From NCBI GenBank assembly GCA_963920635.1, contig OY987302.1, positions 46,937,500-47,001,499 on the forward strand: DNA of 64,000 nt, in the 5' to 3' direction. Shown here piece by piece: positions 56,561-64,000 of this stretch. The stretch is from Pseudeuparius sepicola. Lineage: Eukaryota; Arthropoda; Insecta; Coleoptera; Anthribidae. The notes under the pieces were generated by a model. The model searched no databases and was not told where the DNA came from. It saw only the letters and a program-made list of their open reading frames with translations. The position numbers and the translations under genes are program-made. The number at the start of each line of letters is the position of its first letter. The first letter of the stretch is position 1.

Positions 56561-58785
56561 GCTCCAACCAATTAAATACCTGTACTTACTAATGATTAAT
56601 TAATTACAAATATTAATTAATTATACTTTTGACCGCAAAACTGTATCATAAAGGGCATAAATGCATTCATAGATAAATACTTCTTTACTTATCAATTTTT
56701 ACAAAACATATTTTTTTGGAAAATAACGAATCCGAAATTTTTAAATGGTTTAAAATATTTTTTAAAGTTCATAACATACATATTAAATTATGATTTTGTG
56801 GTTTTCGTGTTTGATTTTGATTGCAAAATCTTGCTTATCCTTGTCTAAATTGCAAATATTTAAAAAAACGGTGAAAACGCTTTGCATTTTGATTTTTTTT
56901 TTCAAAACACGAAAGCAACAGGAAAATATTTTAGATATACTCATTTATATCTGCTGCTGTATCCGTTCCCAAGTACCCAAATCGTTTAATATCTTCAGGA
57001 GGTCAGTTAGATACGTCGTTAAACCTAACTCTTAACTCTAACTATAGTTTCATACAAGAGCAATCTAAATCCAAAGATTGAAAAATATACAACACAGTGT
57101 TTGTAAATATAGTGATGGGTCATATACATACTTCGATTTTATTGTATCGAACAAGCAGTTTCCACATCCTCGGCTTTTTAGACCCCCTGTTTTGAAAGTG
57201 CAATTAGGAACTGTGAGTGTAATTTAAGCCAGTAAATATATATCCTTCACTAATAAAACGATTTAATGATATGTGCCCCAAAGCAGTACCTACCTAACTC
57301 TCAAAGACTTGAGTATCTGTATTTTTTGAGAATAAAGATAAAGTAAATTTAAAAAATTCAGGTTATGAACTAATTGTTTTCTGTCTCTTTCTGAGGTCAC
57401 CAGCCTCTATACCCCTAGAGAAAGGTAAAAAGTTACAAGAGGAATTATTAATATCTATTATACCCATAACTTGTAAAACACTTTATTTTAAAAGGGCGAT
57501 ATTTGGAATTTGTTCGTAGAATAATCCAGCAAGTTTCTGTTGTATATGTAGAAGAATAAATGTTTAAACAGAGCTAGGAAATGTCATTTTGAAAAACTTA
57601 TAAACATGGATCCGCAGAAGCTTGGTTAATTTCTAGATTCAACCGTTTCTGAGAAAAAAAAAACAGAATTTTTTTGTACCTCTTAAGGAATAACTTGGCA
57701 GTGGAGGATTAGACCGAAAGGTTTTTACAAGAAAGACCCCACCCCATTAAAAAGACGCGAAACACCCGCAGGTCTATTTTAATAGTATTACTCAATGGTA
57801 TGGATCAAGTGAGAATTTCAATTTGAATAGTGGAAATTCCTCTGGTGGTTGCTGAAAGAGAAATAAATCAGAAGTCTATATCCGAACTTTTAAAAATAAA
57901 CGAGAGAATATAGAGAATAAACACAGAATACGATAGCTTTGATTAACGCTCCAAATGAGAACTGGAGCTCGACCCAACAACGGTTGGTAGAACTCAAAGT
58001 TATTGGGTCAGTTCTCCTCTCTGTGTTCAAAATATACGGGTCAACACGTTTTCCTGGGAACGAATATAAACACTTAATATTCCGATATTGCTGCATATTT
58101 ATTGCTGCCCGTCGGCATGTAAAGTTGTAAACCTTGTGCTTATTTGCTACGTTCGTTTTATGAATTTCTGTTATTACAGCAATTTGTAAACAAATTTAGA
58201 GTATATAAAGTACCTACTGGTCCCAAATAATATTAGCGAATGTAGACTAACAGGATTATACATAACTACTGCAGGTTTTGCAGAAATATTATAATTAATT
58301 AATGCAGACATACTTTACTTTGTATCGTTTCCATCGCAAATGAAGAAAATTTTCTCATCCTTGATTTATAACCTTTTAAATTCCATAATAGTGGCTTTTA
58401 TTTAGAAACCGATTTACCTGCAAAGTATATCTTTGTATAATTACACGTCTGTGTATAATATCAATGCAAATGCCAAGAACGAATTGACATAATAATATAA
58501 TGTTTTCGTTGCCATACTGTTTACTTCCCTGAAAGTTCATAATAAGGCATCTTGAAGACATTAATTGGCCCACATGGTAGTAAGAGAATCTGCGATGGCT
58601 GTGACTCAGTATGCTGAGGTCTCATTTGATTTTACTACACACATCTAAATTATTGAAAACTAAAGAAAATTGTATTTTAAACAACAAAGTGCACCCATGA
58701 ACTTAGATCCGTAATAGAAATATATACTTTATTATTAATAATAATAGCCTAGAAACAACAAAATGATACTACAAATAAATTGTAC
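56561..58785. other. No recognisable gene
   Basis: AT-rich spacer. No element ends could be paired. Confidence 0.4.
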
Positions 58786-58950
58786 AGGGTGATTGAGTGT
58801 AAATGTCACCCACTATTTAATTTTTGGCGGTTAGAAATAAAGTTTTTGACAAAAGTTGTAGATACCTAAGTTTCTACGATGTCAAACCCTCTACGTGGTG
58901 TTCCAGTGGAATGGGACACTTATGATTTTTTAATCAGAACACACTGTATA
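58786..58950 (+). repeat. Fragment of a TACAGGGTG-type MITE
   Basis: TACAGGGTGATTGAGTGTAA with a downstream ACACACTGTATAT suggests a short or truncated MITE of the same class. Confidence 0.4.
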
Positions 58951-59001
58951 TTTTTACATTTTTAAAATATAATCATTTATTTGTCCGATTCCATCGATAT
59001 A

Positions 59002-60129
59002 CAGGGTGATTCAGTTTTATTCTGCGACACTTAAAGAGGTGATAGAAAACCAAAAAATAAGCGCAGTTTCTTCTATAAACTATATCATTTTTAGGCCTTA
59101 TAAAAAAGTTACAGGGTGTTAAATTTGTAAGAAATATGTGGACTTTATTGAATACTTACCAAATTAGTTGAAATATGTAAGTCATATTTGGTACACGTTA
59201 TAACGGCATGGGTTAGCATAAAACCTGTAAATATCAAACACCTTGAACAACCAGTGGCGTAGAAGTGGGTAATTAGTATAATTGTATTTAGAAAAAAATA
59301 AACCATCTTATGTATAGCAATAAAATGTATTCAATTTCTTATGTAAATTTTAATTTTAAAGAGAAATGTCCTCTTGATAATTTTTCGTATGTGTCATGGT
59401 TTCATGGCAAATTTGATTTTTTATATTATTTCGGGGCATTTCTGAAAAATTATCTTACAAATTTGGTCCATCAGTAACACTTAAAGTGGAAATTATCTGT
59501 TTGATACTTTAAATAAAGTATATACAGTACATTTAAGGAAGATACAATTAATGTTACGCCCTGTATCTTGAAAAGTAAAACCTTGAATGGGTAAGTTTAT
59601 TGGGAAAAGTTTATTGGGTAAAGTAAGAAACAAATTTTTTCTACTTTGAGTCTTACTTATGGAGCGAATTTTTAAGTTAATTTTTCATAAATACTCCGAA
59701 ATAGGTAGGTAATACGAAAAAATCAAATTTTCTATGAAACCATGATACATATGAAAAAATGCTAAGAGAACGTTTTTGTTTACAATTAAAATTTACATAA
59801 GAAATTGAATACATCTTATTGCTATTACACAAGGTGGTTCATTTTTTTCTAAAAACAATTATACTAATTACCCACTTCTACGGCACTCGCTGTTCAAAGT
59901 GATTGCTATCAATAGATTTTATGCTAACCCGTGCCGTTATAACGTGTACCAAATATGGCTTAAATATCTCAACTAGTTTGGTAAATATTCAATAAAATCC
60001 ACATATTTATTACAAATTTAACACCCTGCAACATTTTTATATGGGCATAAAATGATATAAATAATATAGTATATTTTTTGGTTTTCTATCACCTGTTGAA
60101 GTGTCGCAGAATAAAACTAAATCACCCTG
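59002..60129. mobile_element. Foldback MITE, CAGGGTGATTCAGTTTTATTC class
   Basis: CAGGGTGATTCAGTTTTATT at the left is mirrored by ATAAAACTAAATCACCCTG. The arms match for about 400 bp (AACGTGTACCAAATATG against its complement). TA lies outside each end. Confidence 0.88.
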
Positions 60130-60146
60130 TATAGATGTTATATGTA

Positions 60147-60635
60147 CAGTGACCGGCAGAAAGTTGGACACAAATGGGAAACTTTTTTATTATTAATTTC
60201 TTAGAAAACTTATTCTTGATAAAAGTTGGTGCATCATTTCAAACTCAAAACGCACATATCAAAATTTAAATATCTCTTTTTGGATACGAGGTAGATTCAA
60301 AAATGTTCAAATAGCTCAAGAGTAAAGTACCCTTATTTTTTAAAATACGGTAAAAAGTTACTTACAAAAGTTGTTTGGAATCAATAGCGGATGTCAGATT
60401 TAAAGTCACAGCCACCTAGTCGAAAAAAGTGAAATTTAACTTTTTTTGTTTTTTTTTTTCGACCACTCTGTGTATTATAAAAAACAAAATACCGTCAGCG
60501 CAACTTATCATCAGATAACACATGAATTTGCTACTAAACCTTAATTTTGTTCGATTGGCAGCTAGAAATTTAAATTAATCGAAATCAGAGTTTAAAAATA
60601 TTAAATTTTTGTGTCCAACTTTCTGCCGGTCACTG
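60147..60635. mobile_element. 489-bp TA-flanked MITE, copy 2
   Basis: Same orientation, ends and length as 52412-52900, with scattered substitutions (for example GGAATCAATAGCGG against GGAATCAAAATTGG). It starts 17 bp after the preceding foldback. Confidence 0.93.
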
Positions 60636-61107
60636 TATATTTGATCCAACCGTTTGGAAGATATTTGACCTTGAAACTTTCAATTTTGCACTTTTTATGC
60701 CCATTATTTTGAAAATGAAGCCTTTTCTATTAGGTATACTTTGCTGCTAGGAATACTTAAAATATACTTAGTTGCTTTCCCCATATTTCAAATTTGATAT
60801 ACCTACAACCTGTTAATTTAGTCAATATTAAGCGAGAATGCCTCCTTTGCCTCGGTCCTTAAAAACCTCCGAGGCCAAAAAAGAGCTTACGCATCGTGCA
60901 ATGAATTATATTTTTCCTGCTCCCTCCCCCGTAAGTTCACTTTACATGCTCCGCCAACAGGTTCGAAAGCGAAAGTGAAATGTTCGAGGTGCCCTGTTGC
61001 TAGGTACAAAAAGTGGTTGCTAGGTACCAAAAGTATTGCCTAGCAATGATGCAATGATTATGCAGCAAGGACCATTAATAAAATATACGTAGCAACTTAA
61101 AACTGGC

Positions 61108-61800
61108 CACGGGCGTAGCCAGGATTTAGTTTTGGGGGGGGGGGGTTTAGTTTGAGAAGTAAATAAAACAACAAAAATATACTTATATGAAATTTAATAT
61201 CTATATATCCATCCGAAAAACTACGACATATATTTATAAAGTTCTTAACTTTAAATGAAATGGATAAATTAATTTCCTTCCTCTGCGCTAAATCTAAAAC
61301 CATTAAAGAAGAAATCTTCGGCTTTTTCTTTTAAATATATCTACTACTTCATCTGCATGAATTTCTGTTCCATAGTGAATGTTCATTAGAGCCAAACCAT
61401 TAAGTCTGTTTTCACTTGTAGTGTTTCGTAAATAGTTTTTCAGTCTCCTTAGGCTCGAGAAAGACCTTTCTGGGGTAGCAGTGGATACAGGAATGGTAGC
61501 CAAGATTTGTAGTAATGTGTAAATATTAGGATAAAGGTTTTTATCGCACATATCTAGGCGTTCCAAACTAGATTTCGGGGTAGGCAGTCTTCTTATCAGC
61601 ATGCAAGGTAGCTGAAGCTTTGATAGCTAAATCCAAATTTGTTTCTTTATTAGAAACCCCTTTACCTTGACTACACCATTTTTTCCAGTAGTCCATACCT
61701 TTAGGTTTACCACCCTTCCTTTTTTTCCCCTCCATTTTTCGACAGTAATAATGATTCACGTCTCTATCCTTAACAAGGATAGATAATATTAGGTAATATT
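61108..61800 (-). mobile_element. Truncated hAT transposon
   Basis: CACGGGCGTAGCCAGGATTT followed by a long G run is a hAT-type terminus at the element's 3' end. The coding remnant lies on the minus strand. The opposite terminus was not found. Confidence 0.65.
61303..61759 (-). pseudogene. hAT transposase, internally deleted
   Basis: The C-terminal 99 codons (61602-61303) include ATIPVSTATPERSFSSLRRL and NGLALMNIHYG, the hAT dimerisation domain. The upstream minus-strand frame (61759-61568) has a basic start, MEGKKRKGGKPKG, and KKWCSQGKGVSNKETN. The two frames overlap but do not join, and the catalytic core between them is missing, which indicates an internal deletion plus frameshift. Confidence 0.88.
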
Positions 61801-61808
61801 ATCTATCC
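61777..61808. repeat. 32-bp hairpin flanked by TTAACAA
   Basis: GGATAGATAATATT and AATATTATCTATCC pair perfectly around AGGT. TTAACAA flanks both sides, but the direct repeat is longer (TCTATCCTTAACAA), so a local rearrangement could also explain it. Confidence 0.5.
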
Positions 61809-61815
61809 TTAACAA

Positions 61816-62935
61816 TCCTTAGGTAATATTTTGCTTATTTCGGGGGGTTTTAGCATTTAATTAAAATTACCTATATACCTAATAGGAACTTGTCGGAAAA
61901 TACTTTACATTGCACCTTTAAAAAAAGCTCATTCACTTCTGAAATTCACTGAATACGTAAGTACATGTATGGATGTATGGGAAAATAAATAGTTGAAATG
62001 AAACATCTTTAGCATATCGATTTTCCTTCCTATTAAATGTGAAAGTTCCGATCTCCGAGAATTTCTGTAGGATTTCAAATGTTATTTCCGTGAATGTTTT
62101 AAGCGTTATTTGCAGAAACGTGCTCCCCCCAAGTTATCTGCGAATTGCAGGTTGTTTCATAAATAAAATACGATTTACCTTCGAAACTTCGGAGACCTTA
62201 CGTGGGAGCCGCCGAAATGATTTCGAGCATTTCCATTTCTCACTTCTCAAGGCGAAGAATCAAATGGTAATAAACAAGCGTGCTATTAATTTGAAAATCA
62301 TGATTACCAAGTTATTCCAAAGAATATTTAAATAGCATATCGTTTTCCACCAGTCAGACCCTTTCATTTGATAGCTATGTCGAGGAGGTTTGAAAAAAAA
62401 TCACAATTCTGAGTATAATAGATTCTTTGAATAAAGAACTTCAGGAAGAAGTCAAAGCTCTATGTATATTATTAAATACGTGAGACGGAAATCGCCCTGA
62501 GAAGTAAGTTTTGACACAATATTTTGATATCTGACACGGTGATAGATGTCAGTATGTGGTATTGAGATACTCTTTCGAGTTATTATGCTTAGCTGTGCGG
62601 CTTGTGGCACTTTCCTAACCGCCAAAACTAAAATATTTATAGATAATGGTCCATCGGTAAGTCATTTTGCAATTTAAATTAACTTTTGGGCCATACACCA
62701 ATGTGGCATAAGCGTTTGTGTAGGTACCTACTTCGTCATAATTGAAAATTTAAAATTATAATTGCTGTATTGTCAATGATTCCCAAACATAAAGCCATAA
62801 ACTTTCCTTATAATGTTTTGCTTGTATTGTATGAGTAGGTATTGATTTCACGAAAAATGAGGATTTCCGCCATATGCAGAGACTGTCCAGGTCGAGCGTT
62901 AAGTCCAAATTTGCATCTTCCTGGGGTTCTTTATT
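61816..62935. other. No recognisable gene
   Basis: Open frames near 62039-62335 show no domain. A partial unit of the CATTTGATAG/ACCCTTTCATTT repeat family is seen at about 62350. Confidence 0.35.
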
Positions 62936-63085
62936 CAAAGAATATATTGCATTGTCACCAGAACCAAGTGTGTGCAAAATTTCAGCTCAATTGGTTTGGT
63001 GGAACTGGTTTAAAATTCAGTTTCAAGATTTAAGTACATACAACACACACACACTATAACAGAGCAAGTTAAATAAAAGCTTGTA
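62936..63085 (+). repeat. Tail of the AAATAAAAGCTT repeat family
   Basis: GCAAAATTTCAGCTCAATTG, a CACA-rich tract and AAGTTAAATAAAAGCTTG match the 3' tails at 22095-22196 and 37300-37411. Confidence 0.7.
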
Positions 63086-63187
63086 AAATTGAGTTTTTGA
63101 ACTCCAGAATTACGTTTTTGGCTTAGAAATGTAGTAAATAGTAAGTATAACATTTTCGGTATATTAGTTAGACATTTCAATAGGGAG

Positions 63188-63391
63188 TGATCGAAAGACA
63201 ACTTTTTCAAGTTGCCTGGAAAATTCATAAATTGGCATGATCTTTGAGAAAGGAGGAAGATTTATTCTCCGAAAGCTCAGAAAACAAATTTGTTGAAGTT
63301 ATTTTTTGAGTTACACGTTTAAAGTTTCGTTCATTCACTGTTAAGAATTTATGAATTTTCCAGGCAACTTGAAAAAGTTGTCTTTCGATCA
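63188..63391. repeat. Inverted repeat with 46-bp arms
   Basis: TGATCGAAAGACAACTTTTT at the left is mirrored by AAAAAGTTGTCTTTCGATCA, extending through CCTGGAAAATTCATAAATT. A spacer of about 110 bp separates the arms. Confidence 0.8.
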
Positions 63392-63607
63392 GTTTGGTGG
63401 CGAAAAACCCAATTAGAAATTAAATGGATCTGTTTGAGCCACAAATAAATTTTAGAAAATATTATTACTGTTGTTATTATTGTTAGTGTTTGTTTATAGT
63501 CACAAACTTATAGTTCTTTAGAAAGTTGGAAAAATTTTTTTGGTCAGCGGAACCTCCTGCAAAAATAAACAGTTTGGTTTTCCAAATTCACTGCTATTGT
63601 AATATAC

Positions 63608-64000
63608 AATATGTCCCCGGATGGAGTTTACAAGAGGTGAAATGGACCAAAAAGTGAAAGATATGGAAAAAAGTCATTCTTGATATCTAAAAGTTTTTAG
63701 TAAATACGATCCACCATGAAAAACTTCAATTTTGTTGTAAGTACAGGGTGGGTAAAAAATACAAATATGTTATTTTTGTAAGAAAATACCGGAGTAGACA
63801 TACCGTATTGTGCAAGTAACGTAAAAAGTTCATTCCTAATCAAAGTTTTTGCTTGCTTAGATAATACGATTTGCCATAAGAAACATCAACTTTGTTGTAC
63901 AGGATGGGTAAAAAATACAAAATAACAAAATACCCAAAGTAACATTTTTGTATTTTTTACCCACCTTGTTCAACAACAAGTTTCTTGTGGTGAATAGTAT
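63608..64000. mobile_element. MITE cluster cut by the window edge
   Basis: ATGTCCCCGGATGGAGTTTA resembles the end of the foldback at 49081. Two further ends, GTACAGGGTGGGTAAAAAAT (63742) and GTACAGGATGGGTAAAAAAT (63897), follow. A complementary TTTTTTACCCACCTTG lies near 63953. Confidence 0.5.

Noticed and set aside
57890..58130. Overlapping frames on both strands considered as an exon
   Set aside because: No splice signals, domain or compositional shift.

Overview
This is an AT-rich window of animal nuclear DNA, most probably from an insect. The evidence is spliced genes with long introns, GC-rich coding exons in AT-rich surroundings, arthropod-type transposon remains (Tc1-like, DUF4817/DDE, hAT, THAP-bearing) and very many TA-flanked palindromic MITEs whose ends read TACAGGGTG. 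A large, MITE-rich genome such as a hemipteran's would fit, but the species cannot be fixed from sequence alone.

Only three host genes can be supported. (1) Minus strand, 11813-12814: first coding exon of a SAPCD2-type suppressor-APC-domain protein, with a GC-rich promoter and a CGG repeat upstream of the ATG. Its later exons were not found. (2) Minus strand, 34027 down to 25293: four spliced exons of a multi-pass membrane protein with a long low-complexity cytoplasmic tail and a PPxY motif. Three phase-compatible junctions and a poly(A) signal were traced by eye. The upstream exon(s) were not found and the family is uncertain. (3) Plus strand, 42152-43563: two exons of a short leucine-rich-repeat protein.

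The rest is layered mobile DNA. 0.3-1.5 kb: THAP-bearing TIR element. 3.8-5.2 kb: hAT-like element with a tRNA-like Pol III head. 5.4-6.6 kb: Tc1 pseudogene. 7.3-8.4 kb: foldback MITE. 10.3-11.0 kb: hAT remnant. 13.6-17.6 kb: nested foldbacks around a DUF4817 transposase. 20.5-22.2 kb: minisatellite-bearing element. 25.5-33 kb: intronic foldbacks, one with tandem-repeat arms. 35.7-39.8 kb: a Russian-doll of at least five elements. 47-61 kb: paired MITE families, Tc1, hAT and reverse transcriptase fragments.

The most unusual signal is a set of minute perfect hairpins (31-36 bp, ends CANAG...CTNTG) flanked by 7-bp direct repeats at 550, 14529, 23089 and 44978. In one case the other arm of the host MITE supplies the empty site and shows that the hairpin arrived with a 7-bp duplication. 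A 1.1-kb element (13592-14714) and a 33-bp hairpin (17812-17844) share nearly the same termini and may belong to the same lineage.
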